Shown: one piece after another, positions 23,209 through 32,371 of the stretch | Numbering within the stretch: the first letter of the stretch is position 1 | Layout of the letters: each line of letters begins with the position of its first letter | Source of the DNA: Helicostylum pulchrum | Lineage: Eukaryota > Mucoromycota > Mucoromycetes > Mucorales > Mucoraceae | Direction of reading: 5' to 3' | Length of the DNA: 64,000 bases | Assembly (NCBI GenBank): GCA_025677825.1 | Contig: JAIXMO010000048.1 | Span: 62,001 to 126,000 of the forward strand | Translations under genes and position numbers: made by a program | Notes under the pieces: model-generated | The model's input: the letters and a program-made list of their open reading frames with translations, nothing else | Told to the model about the DNA's origin: nothing | Database searches by the model: none

Positions 23209-25231
23209 ATGCTTACACCGGCTGAAAATAATCCAAACCACGACTCCAAAGAGGCTGCGCCATCTCCCGTAGGCTTTAAAAATGTTCCTGCTACCGAATC
23301 ACCTATAAATCTCAGACTGGAGGGACACATTCCAAGTTGGGTACATGGCGTAATGTATCGATCAGGTATAGATAAACATAAACCATACACATATAAGCAA
23401 TATTTCTAAAACCATTTCTTAAATATTATAATAGGATCTGGTCGTTACAATGTTCTTTTAGATAACGGTGACACATTCCATATCGGCCACCCATTTGACG
23501 GCCTTGCCATGCTTCATCGGTTCGAGATCAATGGTGAGACACAAACTGTACGCTATAACTCACGTCACACCTCTCGCGGTGTCGAACGAAGAATCGGCCA
23601 ACGCGACCCAACTTTATTAACATTTGGCCCTGACCCGTGCAAAACAATCTTTGGTCGTATGCAATCAGTGTACCATCATATCTCCAAGGTTGGTTCCAAC
23701 GCTAAAATTCAAGAAACAGATGCAGAATTTGATATGGTCAATGTTACCATTACACCCAATTTCCCTTTGGGTGAACGTCTGGAGACCGAAACTGGTATTA
23801 AACGCGGTGAAGCTTTAGTTGTCAAAAGAGATGCCAATACGCTTCAAGTAGTTGACCCCGAAACATTAAGTAAGTTTTATTTTATATAATAATAGTTGGC
23901 ATTTTTTATATATTTGTATACTTATTAAAAAGAAAGAACCCATCAAAATGTTTACTTACGGTCACGTCAGTAAGAAATTGCAAGGCCAATTATGTGCTTC
24001 TCATCACCAATATGACGAAGAAACTGATGAATATGTTAACTTTATGGTGAAGTTAGGTCCTTTCCCAACCTTTCAAACGTACTCTATCGGTCCATACTTA
24101 CCTTCTCCAGCTGGAGAAAAAGAGGCCTTACCTGCTCCTGAGCCTCGACTTCATCAACCCATTTGGCGTCATCTCGGTGCCTGGAAGACCATGGAAGCAT
24201 TGAAACCATCTTATATTCATTCATTCAGCATGACCAAGAACTATATTATTGTTCCCAACTTCCCTTACTATTATTCATTCGGTGGACTCTCTGCTATTTA
24301 CTACTCTTCCGCTTACCAAACCTTTTACTGGGACGAAACCCGTCATACTTTATTCCAAGTGATTGATCGTCATACTGGTAAGCACATTGCTACATACGAA
24401 GCTGACCCTTGCTTCGCCTTTCATACGGCCAACGCCTGGGATGAAGAGGTTGAATTACCAGGCGGTCGCCGTGAACGTGTTATTTATATGGACTACTGCA
24501 TGTATGAAAACACGGATATCGTTGATGCCAGTTTTGAACTTGGCAAGTCACCTGAAGGGAAACTTAACTTGGATCAAGTACAGCCAGCACGCTACGTATT
24601 CAACAAGAACACAGATAAAAAAGCCGACCATCAAATCGCACCCTCTCAATTCCGTCGGTACCGTCTTGGTAACATACCCGTTTCAAAACCAGATGCCGAT
24701 CAATGGGATCCCTCCTGGAAGGCCAGTTTTAGCTTTGAAAATATGACAGAATTTAACAAACGTCGTGTTGCTTCTTATACAATTGTTGGTCATGACCTTG
24801 AGATGCCTAGATTTAATCCAAAGTATAATTTGAAAAAGTACAGGTATGTTTGGGGAGTTTGTGAATCTCGTCATGCACCATCGTACGCTTCTGGATGTGT
24901 TGTGAATGGCTTAATTAAGCTGGACTTGGATCAACGTTACTTGGGGCCTAATACAGATGAAGCTAGTCCATCCAAGATCTGGGACGAACCTGGGTGTAAC
25001 TGTGCTGAACCTATTTTCATCCCTAGCCCAGAAGGCACAAACGAAGACGACGGTGTAGTGATGTCGATTGTCAACGCTTCTTTAAAAGACGGTACCGAAT
25101 CATGCTTTTTATTAATACTAGACGCGTCTACAATGCAAGAGATGGCTCGTACCACGATTGGAGCATTTAACGCGGTAACATTACATAGTAGTTTTGTAGA
25201 TAAACATGGTAGAGGAATTGCAGTAAATTAA
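23209..25231 (+). CDS. Carotenoid cleavage oxygenase (trisporoid pathway type)
   Basis: Non-haem iron dioxygenase that cleaves carotenoids or apocarotenoids; in Mucorales such enzymes (CarS/AcaA of Phycomyces, Tsp3 of related species) start trisporic acid and related sex-signal synthesis. Exons 23209-23365, 23435-23869 and 23937-25231 encode 628 residues. The propeller fold signature is clear: GSGRYNVLLDNGDTFH near the N-terminus and DGLAMLHRFEI. The four iron-ligand histidine regions are visible: LCASHHQYDEE, YIHSFSMTKNYIIVP, CFAFHTANAWDEE and the C-terminal TLHSSFVDKHG. The exon 3 acceptor at 23936 is the only one that keeps frame with exon 2. The stop codon overlaps that of the convergent resolvase gene. 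I cannot tell by eye whether it acts on beta-carotene or on an apocarotenal. Confidence 0.9.
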
Positions 25232-26031
25232 TCTTTTAATAATAAATTATTTTTATAATCATTTGTAAAACGAGTCCATTTATACCAAGAAACAGCTTGA
25301 ATTAAACAATCACTAAGGTCATCTTTTTTCTTTTCTGCTTCAAACATGGCTTTAAAGTGATCGTTACATTGAACCTCTGTAGCGGTTTCAATCCATTGTT
25401 CAACTAACAACATACTGGCTCTCTTTTTATAATAATAACCAGGTTTAAGTTTCTTAAACTTATCTGGATAATCCAAAATAATTTGATCTAATTGTGGTTG
25501 CCATAACATATCCACAGTTCTTCTATTTAAAGCAGTCATTTGAATATGAGGTCGTTTCATTTTATCGACATATTCGTATAAGCCTGCCCATAATACAGCT
25601 TCTACACAATTGACACGTAAGGTATGTTCCAGCACACCATGTCCACCATTAGATCTAGCACGTTGTAATTCAACCACCACTCTATCTGTGGTTTTTAAAT
25701 TCGTTTGAACTCTATCCTCAATAAACTGACGCACAATAGGTGCTACAACAGACGGATGAAAAGACGGTAAATCCAAATCAACACGAGCCCAATCCAAAAT
25801 TTTGGCGTCCTTATTCAAGTGACAATAAGCTAAATTACGATATCCTAAATCAAACGAAATAATCGACCCAGGCTCAACGTGTGTAGCTTCAAAGTGTCCA
25901 ACAAGACGATTTACTAACTCTGTTTTCACTCCTGAACTCAAGTTACCACTTTGTATCGCTATTGCCTTTAGTTGTGCTACCTTTTGTGTTGCAAATAGGT
26001 TGGCTAATGTTTCTGTACTTGCTTTCAACAT
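25228..26031 (-). CDS. CCE1: Mitochondrial Holliday-junction resolvase, Cce1/Ydc2 type
   Basis: RNase H-fold endonuclease that resolves four-way junctions in mitochondrial DNA. Single exon, 267 residues. An N-terminal SAP domain (about 20-50, with AIQSGNLSSGVKTELVNRL) is followed by the first catalytic strand SFDLGYRNLAYC with Asp61, a second acidic strand VVVELQRARSNGG, and the C-terminal acidic pair in KKDDLSDCLIQAVSW. The order and spacing match the Ydc2/Cce1 family. The frame is open upstream to 26187, but that region is low-complexity, and the ATG at 26031 starts the sensible amphipathic N-terminus, which may act in mitochondrial targeting. The gene shares its TTAA stop overlap with the carotenoid oxygenase gene. 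Confidence 0.92.
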   Translation of the reverse strand: MLKASTETLANLFATQKVAQLKAIAIQSGNLSSGVKTELVNRLVGHFEATHVEPGSIISFDLGYRNLAYCHLNKDAKILDWARVDLDLPSFHPSVVAPIVRQFIEDRVQTNLKTTDRVVVELQRARSNGGHGVLEHTLRVNCVEAVLWAGLYEYVDKMKRPHIQMTALNRRTVDMLWQPQLDQIILDYPDKFKKLKPGYYYKKRASMLLVEQWIETATEVQCNDHFKAMFEAEKKKDDLSDCLIQAVSWYKWTRFTNDYKNNLLLKD

Positions 26032-26526
26032 TTCAAAAAAAGAGAGATTAACGAAAGAAAAAAAAAAAATGAAGAGAAGCGTCTTGCTTGAATTTAATTT
26101 AGTTAAAAAAGAAAAAAGGTCCCCCTGACTCCAAAAAAAAAATTGCTTAGAAAACAAGAGAATCATCCTTAGTCTTCTTATCATCACCTAACTTAAAGTG
26201 CCCGCGTCTCTTGATGGCAAGTTACAACTTGCACTCACGAAAAAAAAGTCTAGTTTAGTATTATTATACTTTACAGGTACACTCGAGACGGAGACCTACA
26301 TTAAGAAAATAAATCGTAGTATATCATTCTACTGTATTTTGGACAGATGGATTGATTTTTAGTTGTAACTCACATAGAAAAAAAAAAGAAGAGTGGTTCT
26401 TTTCTATTCACTACATTTCTCCAGGCTTCCTATACCCCCCTCTCACTCACTCGCTCACTCGCTCACCTCATATACATGTACGCTTCTCCTTTTGTTAAAA
26501 AAGTACGTGGAGTTTTATTTATTTAT
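26032..26526. other. Intergenic region between CCE1 and PRP3
   Basis: Both flanking genes lie on the minus strand, so this holds the CCE1 promoter and the PRP3 3' end. It has CACTCGCT repeats (about 26441-26466) and A tracts. No gene seen. Confidence 0.6.
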
Positions 26527-28483
26527 TTAAAGTGCTGGTTGTCTGGCAGCTAATTCTTCATCAGTAGCTAATAAAGCCGCATCCCAATAATTTTCTACAT
26601 TCCATTTTCCAAGTTCTTCTCTGGCCATTTTTTCACTAGAGAAAGCTCTCCAAGTAAACTTTCTAAATGACTTATTTTTAACAGCACCAGTCCAAACCAA
26701 GAAGCATTTATTTTCTTCTCCCTCAGGAAGTCCATAGGGTATAGGATCATCTACTTCCATAGCAGTATCATCTTGTTCTAAATTCTTTGGTGTAGGCATA
26801 TCGTTCCAATCAATACGTCTCAACATAAGTCTCTTGTACGCTTTAATTGATTTAGGTCCTCCTTCCACAATAATTATATTACATTTAGGATGAGTAATAA
26901 CAATACCCGTTAATCCAAATTGCTTTGCATTGGTTTCAATCTTGTATCTATGTTTAGGATGTGTACAAGACTTGACCCTACAGATATAAATAATAATAAT
27001 ACATAAGCAATGCTTTCACATACATACAAACTCATTACTTACTTGAACACAGCAACTTCATTACTTGCTTTTTGATCTTCTTTTAATTTATTCATAATCT
27101 TTGCTCTTCTTTCCTCAGGAGTTAATTTACGTTGCTCATTAGCTTTATCATGCATCTTTTGACGAAGTTCCATTTCCTTTCTAACTTTCGCTTCGACCTT
27201 TGTTGGATCCTGAATAGCTTCTTCACCCAAAACCTTCATTAAATTACTAATTTTAACTTTAGGAGCATCTGGTTCAAGTAAGCCTAATCGAATCTTATCA
27301 CGTTTATCCTTTAATGCCTCGGCTCTTCTTTGTCTTCTCATCTTCTTGCGTTCTTTTTTAGTCATCATCAAAGATCGAATAATAGGTGTTGCATTAATTT
27401 CACTAGGTGGTCGAATAATAACTGGATGATGTACATACATGGTGACCAAGGTATCCAGCTTATCAGGGTTTATCTCATTAGTATCATTTAAATCTTGATA
27501 CGTCTTATTGGCCAAGAAAGGTGCATCCCACCACTCAACTGCAGGTGGTTCAACTCTCTTTATTACTTTATCTGATACATCAAACTCAGTTTGCATACCG
27601 GCCTTTCTTACACTTTCTGTAATCTCTTGTTTCAACTTTTCCAATTGCTGTTTAGCTCTTTCCTCGTTAGCAATGTTAATATACTTTCCTGGTTGAACAA
27701 ATTTGAGTGGTCTGGAACGACGTGATACAGGCGCAATCTTCACTCCCATGGTTGGATCGAAATAAGGATTCTTGGTTGGATCTGTAAATTCAGCGGGTAC
27801 GTTCTCTTCCAATTTTAAAGGCTTTTTCTCGGCTGCTGCTGCTACTGTATTTTGCTTTTTACGCTGCAATGCTTTAGAATTGGTGGTCTCTCGTCGAGGT
27901 ATAAGTCCTGTATCCATCATCGCTTTAAAATCAATGTTGCCAGATTCATCCACTGGTAATGCAGGTGGTTTGGACTCATTTACTCTGCCACTAGGACGTA
28001 ACTGCCGCGTTAAAAAAAAAATTAGTTTCATGCATGAATTATTTTTTTTCAGACTTCTTTATTTTATTTTTTACTCGTGTAATATACTTACAGCAGCAAC
28101 TGCAGCAGGATTACTAGAAAGTCGAGACTTTGCTTCAGCAATACGTCTTTGTATTTCTACCAAGTTGAGACCACCACTTTGACCTTTTGTAGGAGGTGCA
28201 GGAATAGGTGCAACTGGTTTAGCTGGTCTTACTGGTGCTCGTTGATGCGACGTCACAAGTGTTTTATTTTTAAAAGTTGCTTGAGGTTGTGAAGTAGGCG
28301 GTCTTTGAGCAGGTGGTCTCGCATTGGACTGTTGGAACCTTGCTAGTTTTGCCAATACTTCTGCTTTTTTGGCGTCAATAAGGGCTTGCTATAAATATAA
28401 TTATTATTATTTTTTTTAAAAAAAAACGCGTCTAGATTATGGAGGGTAGATTTATAATGTTTTACCTGGTTTGAATCAGACAT
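26527..28483 (-). CDS. PRP3: U4/U6 small nuclear ribonucleoprotein PRP3
   Basis: Component of the U4/U6-U5 tri-snRNP needed for spliceosome assembly. Four exons: 28466-28483, 28092-28388, 27043-28001 and 26527-26977; 574 residues. The first exon is only 18 nt and codes MSDSNQ. The N-terminal third is Pro/Gln/Ala-rich. The PRP3 domain follows, with NPYFDPTMGVK, KPLKLEENVPAEF, PPAVEWWDAPFL, and the Arg/Lys-rich segment TKKERKKMRRQRRAEALKDK. The C-terminal ferredoxin-like domain (DUF1115) includes GLTGIVITHPKCNIIIVEGG and a final acidic insertion. Length is close to fungal orthologues. Divergent from the neighbouring orphan across 468 bp. Identity is certain. Confidence 0.95.
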
Positions 28484-28951
28484 GATGATTAACTCCTTAT
28501 GCTGATTTTAACGTTCAAGAGAGAGGAAAAAAACCTCTTTCCCCCTTCACTGCTCTGAAAAAGCCTTCAGTACGTCACGGGCCGCTGCGGAACAATCAGT
28601 ATAAGCCGTCACGGTAATTTCCATGGTCGTACCTTTTGTACCCCTTTAAGTCTACTCCTTTTGACATATTTGATAGGTCATTTCATATTTCATGAAATCA
28701 CTATATAATATATTTATATACTTTTTTTTTGCTGCAAGAAAAGCAGTAATAATTTGTATCTTTTTGAATAACAACAGTCGATATTTTAAATATACACACA
28801 CACGCACACAAAAAGTCGTACAAAAAAAATATATTAAACTGGTTTGGTTTTACATGTGTTACCAAAAGTTTTTTTAATAACAATTTTTTCTTTTTCTTCC
28901 TTTCTTCTTCTTCTCTTTTTTACTCATCTTGAGTTTTTTTTTTATTACTTT
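28484..28951. other. Divergent promoter region of PRP3 and the next orphan
   Basis: Contains a GC-richer patch at about 28550-28640 that includes CAGTACGTCACGGGCCG, TATA-like sequence near 28700, and C/T-rich DNA just before 28952. No gene seen. Confidence 0.5.
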
Positions 28952-30358
28952 ATGAATATATTTGACAGTTGTTGTACGCGTAAGAAAAGTCCAATTTATC
29001 TTTCGGAAGACGAAGAAGAAGAGGCGGGGTTAAAGACATGGTTTCCATGCTGTTTGCGACCAAAATCCACATACGAAGAAGGTCTTATCAGTTTACCGGT
29101 CGGTCGTCGTACCATTGATGATTACTTAGACCCAAGATCACCCGTAAGCATCGAAACCTTATTGGCCGATCAAGAAGAAGAATTAGATCATTATTTAGCT
29201 CACTCTAGTCTAGAAAGTACTTTTAAAAGAAAATACAGTCTTGTAAATACGGCTATCATGGAAGAAGAAGACGCTCAGTTTTTATCTGAGCATCGAATAT
29301 CTGCAATCCTAGTTGACCGACCCAAAGTAATATATAATCCTTCCCTTTCACGTATACACACAGTTTTTTTTTAACTCCCTTCTTTTAATAGCTTGGTGGT
29401 GCAAATGTATTTCAATCCGAAAATATCAGTCCACCTCAATCGCAATTTATAATCCCGGAAGTAAGTACCAGCAGCAGAATATTTGCCATCAAACCCGAAC
29501 TTCAAGGCCAACTGACTGATACTGAAGTATGTCAATCCCCCCAAGAATTAAAGTACCCACAACGAACAACTTCTTTAAATAGTAGTACCTCATCGGAGTC
29601 CAATACTAATGTTAATCCTACTATGGGTTCTTCAACCAGTTTATCTGTCTTTTCAGCAGTTAATCCAACTCAAGATCGTACAACCGAATTTCCTGCCACT
29701 ACATTAACTCGAACAACTTACCATCCTATTCCCACCATGCATCAAGATCATATACCTATTCCTCCCTCATCTTTACCCACCCCTATCCCATCCTCTGCCG
29801 CCAATATGGGACGTCGTCCTTCTGTAGTTGCTGCCGCTCAAAGTCTATTAGGTGATAAACTAGATGACTTTACTGAAAAACTAGCCTTCATAAAAAAGAA
29901 TATTATTATGAGTATGGATAGTGAAGATGACGAAGAATTAACAGAAAGTAACCATTATTACAACACAACATCATTAAATAATAGAAAGAGTTTAGATGTA
30001 ACTCAAGATACAAGGTAAAAAAGAGAAGAAAAAAAAAAGAGCGAATGTTAAATTATTATTTTTTAATATTAGTGAAAGAACATGGGATACGTTTGTACTG
30101 CCAAAATTTAAAAAACAAGAAACAGCACGGTCACTGAATAATAATGCTGTACCACCAGATGTCACACAAAGATCCATTAGAAGAGAATCTGTCGCCTCGT
30201 TTAGTAATGATAGTGACGATGATCAAGAACCATTTGATTTTAGTAAAGTCGTAGCTATGAGTAAAAATGTACGAAACTTTGGTGAAGGTGTAATGGGAAA
30301 TGGTTTACGTATGTTTAATAACTTGTCTACGCGTATTAAAAACCATGAAAATAAATAA
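28952..30358 (+). CDS. Uncharacterised protein with N-terminal Cys pairs
   Basis: Three exons, 28952-29326, 29392-30014 and 30073-30358, encode 427 residues. I do not recognise the family. Two cysteine pairs near the N-terminus (FDSCCTRKKS and WFPCCLRPKS) each sit beside basic residues, which resembles lipid-anchored proteins. A regulatory-looking segment VGRRTIDDYLDPRSPVSIET follows, then a long Ser/Thr/Pro/Asn-rich disordered middle. The C-terminal part has acidic runs (DSEDDEE, NDSDDDQE) and a possible amphipathic end (VRNFGEGVMGNGLRMFNNL). Multiple Ser-Pro and RRxS sites suggest phosphorylation. Membrane attachment at the cytoplasmic face is inferred only from the Cys pairs. Confidence 0.8.
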
Positions 30359-30851
30359 TCTATTACCCTTCTTTTTTTTATACACACACACACACATCTT
30401 TGTTTTCTTTAACCTCCCCGTATTCCGATATTAGTAGATATTTCCAAATAAAAAAATTAACGATTGTCAAGAGACAAAATAAGATATAAAATGGTTCTTA
30501 GAGGAATACATATAATCATATTGTAGTTTTTACACACACCTGGGCATTAATGTTACAAAAAAGGTAAGTTAGATTTTTCCCCCTCCATCGGTTAGTATAA
30601 GAGTTTTATAGATGAAAGCAGACGAGTCCGTTATGTCTCAGAACTACTTACACTTTATATTGAACGTTGATACTGTTATGTAGTCTCGTGATAGTGTTCG
30701 AGCAGACGATGAACCCACCCGATTGGGTGAAAGCAGAGGCCATAAATGTGTCAATCTACATTTTTTTAAAATTTAGGTTTATTTACAACCAATAATTTAA
30801 TGTCAATTTGGTTATAGATAAGATGCAATACGTTCTTTATTATCATGATTA
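30359..30851. other. Convergent 3' intergenic region
   Basis: AT-rich 3' region with a CA run at about 30382-30396. No gene seen. Confidence 0.6.
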
Positions 30852-31339
30852 TTATTGTTTAGTATCCAATTTTTTCGTAGCTTTACCCACCTTTGCAATT
30901 GTAAGCTGTCGTTCTTCGGCATCTTGTACTTTCATGTTTTTTACACCTAACGATACTTCAGGAATAAACTTTTCCAGTTCCCCTTCTACGATAGTTTTTT
31001 GTTCTCTTGTAATTTTAACTTTTCAGTTAATTCTGACAAACTACTTCTTGCTACTGTAGTATCTTCTATCGCTTTATTCATATCAATGTTTAATTTTGCT
31101 TCTTTATTGATCAAGAATAATGGAGTTTGAGAATATCCCATTTTCTCTGCAGTTCTTTGTAGTTCAAGCGACTCATCCGTTCCGCTTGTACCGCCAGAAG
31201 AAAGTCGATTGAACAATTGTTGTCTCTTGACAGGATTTTCGTAGCTGCTAACTGGAGGACTTTTTCTGGTACCAGAACTTTCTCCTTTTCTAGTACCAGA
31301 AATTTCTGGTAACCTTGTTTTATTTCTTTTATTGGACAT
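30852..31339 (-). CDS. Uncharacterised coiled-coil protein with a frame break or very short intron
   Basis: A frame opens at 31339 with a basic disordered start (MSNKRNKTRLPEISGTRKGE) and a repeated SGTRK motif, then a helical region (ESLELQRTAEKMGYSQTP, SSLSELTEKLKLQ) and stops at 30986. A second frame continues the same character without a gap: REQKTIVEGELEKFIPEV, KNMKVQDAEERQLTIAK, ending at 30852. Either one base is missing or extra near 31005-31040, or a 41-nt intron (31004-31044, GTAGTT...AAGAG) joins the frames, which would sum to 148 codons plus stop. The intron would be shorter than any other in this window and would delete part of the helix, so an assembly error or a real frameshift is as likely. 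Family not recognised; small coiled-coil subunits of larger complexes look like this. Confidence 0.55.
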
Positions 31340-31526
31340 GCTTTATTATATGTGTATGTGCTCTTTTTTTTTCGCGAGTAGAGAAGAGAAAAACAAAACA
31401 AAAAAACATTTTTTTTTAATAAATTGAAACGCCTAAAAACCTTTTCATCTGCAGTTACACACGCAATAATCAAAAAAATATAATCATAAAGTCTACTACT
31501 ATTTAATTTCATGCATTTTTTTTTAT

Positions 31527-31652
31527 TCAAGCCTGATCAAAATCATTTTGTAATAGGGAATCTACCATAACCGTTTCTTCAGGTACGACCATATATTCTT
31601 GTTCCAGTCCATACGGCTCCGATGAAGCGCTGTTTGAGCCGCGACAAACCAT
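31527..31652 (-). CDS. Short ORF or last exon of a broken gene
   Basis: A 41-residue frame, MVCRGSNSASSEPYGLEQEY then MVVPEETVMVDSLLQNDFDQ, with an acidic C-terminal composition typical of a real protein end. Upstream on the same strand, a coding-like stretch with CGEIVYREFP could be joined by removing a GTAAAT...ACAG intron, giving a longer C-terminal exon pair. I see no credible start further up. It may be a fragment of a gene truncated by the neighbouring mobile element. Confidence 0.25.
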   Translation of the reverse strand: MVCRGSNSASSEPYGLEQEYMVVPEETVMVDSLLQNDFDQA

Positions 31653-31917
31653 TATAAAATGAATTTTTTGTAATTTTGGCAAAGCAATTTACTTGGGGAA
31701 TTCTCGATACACGATCTCTCCACAAGGTCGAGTAAAAAAGTGTGACGTACAACTCCGCCCATATGAATTTCGCATGAATTTTTTTTTTGGTCTAAGATAA
31801 TATACGTATTTTTTCAAAGCGATTGCTACTTCCACACACTCGATAGACATTTCATTTTAACTGTTTAATAATTTAATTATCTTTATTAAGTGTATACCTA
31901 AAAAATGAAAAAAAAAA

Positions 31918-32180
31918 CTAATACTTCGTTGGGCCACCTTTGGCATCGATTACTGCCTGGCACCGTCTACTCATACTGGCAACCAGACGCTGGGCAAACT
32001 CGATGTCCATTCTTCGCCATTCTTCTTCTAAGTCAGCTTTCAAATCATTCGTATTATGTATTGAGGCTCTCCTCTTATCAATAAGAAGTTGAAGTGAATG
32101 CCATATATGCTCAATGGGATTCAAGTCACGACTTTGAGCGGGCCAGTACTCAAAGCCTCTGATTTGATGGGTTTATTTCC
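31918..32180 (-). mobile_element. Tc1/mariner transposase, C-terminal fragment
   Basis: The frame reads RGFEYWPAQSRDLNPIEHIW and then a stretch ending QRLVASMSRRCQAVIDAKGG plus PTKY and a stop. This matches the third catalytic acid region (the E of NPIEHIW) and the conserved C-terminus of Tc1-like DDE transposases. Everything upstream of the WPAQS motif is missing, so the helix-turn-helix and the first two catalytic aspartates are lost. It is a dead, 5'-truncated copy. Terminal inverted repeats could not be identified with certainty. Confidence 0.85.
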
Positions 32181-32371
32181 ATCATCGAGCATACTTATCT
32201 GTATGGCAGGTAGCACATAATAAAATTACGCAAATAAAAAGGATATGCAAATTGAATTTTGGTTTTCGCGTGAAATGAGAAAGTGATTTGGTTTCTAAGT
32301 CAACGCGAATCGGTACCGTGAGCACTGTACATACATATTTTATTAAAAGAAAAAAGAAATATATATATATA

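Larger units (their letters stand above)
31340..32371. other. Intergenic region with a short ORF and a transposase fragment
   Basis: Holds a 41-residue minus-strand ORF (31527-31652), possible terminal-type sequence around 31740-31780, and the 3' end of a Tc1/mariner element. A TA dinucleotide run lies at 32361-32371. Confidence 0.5.
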
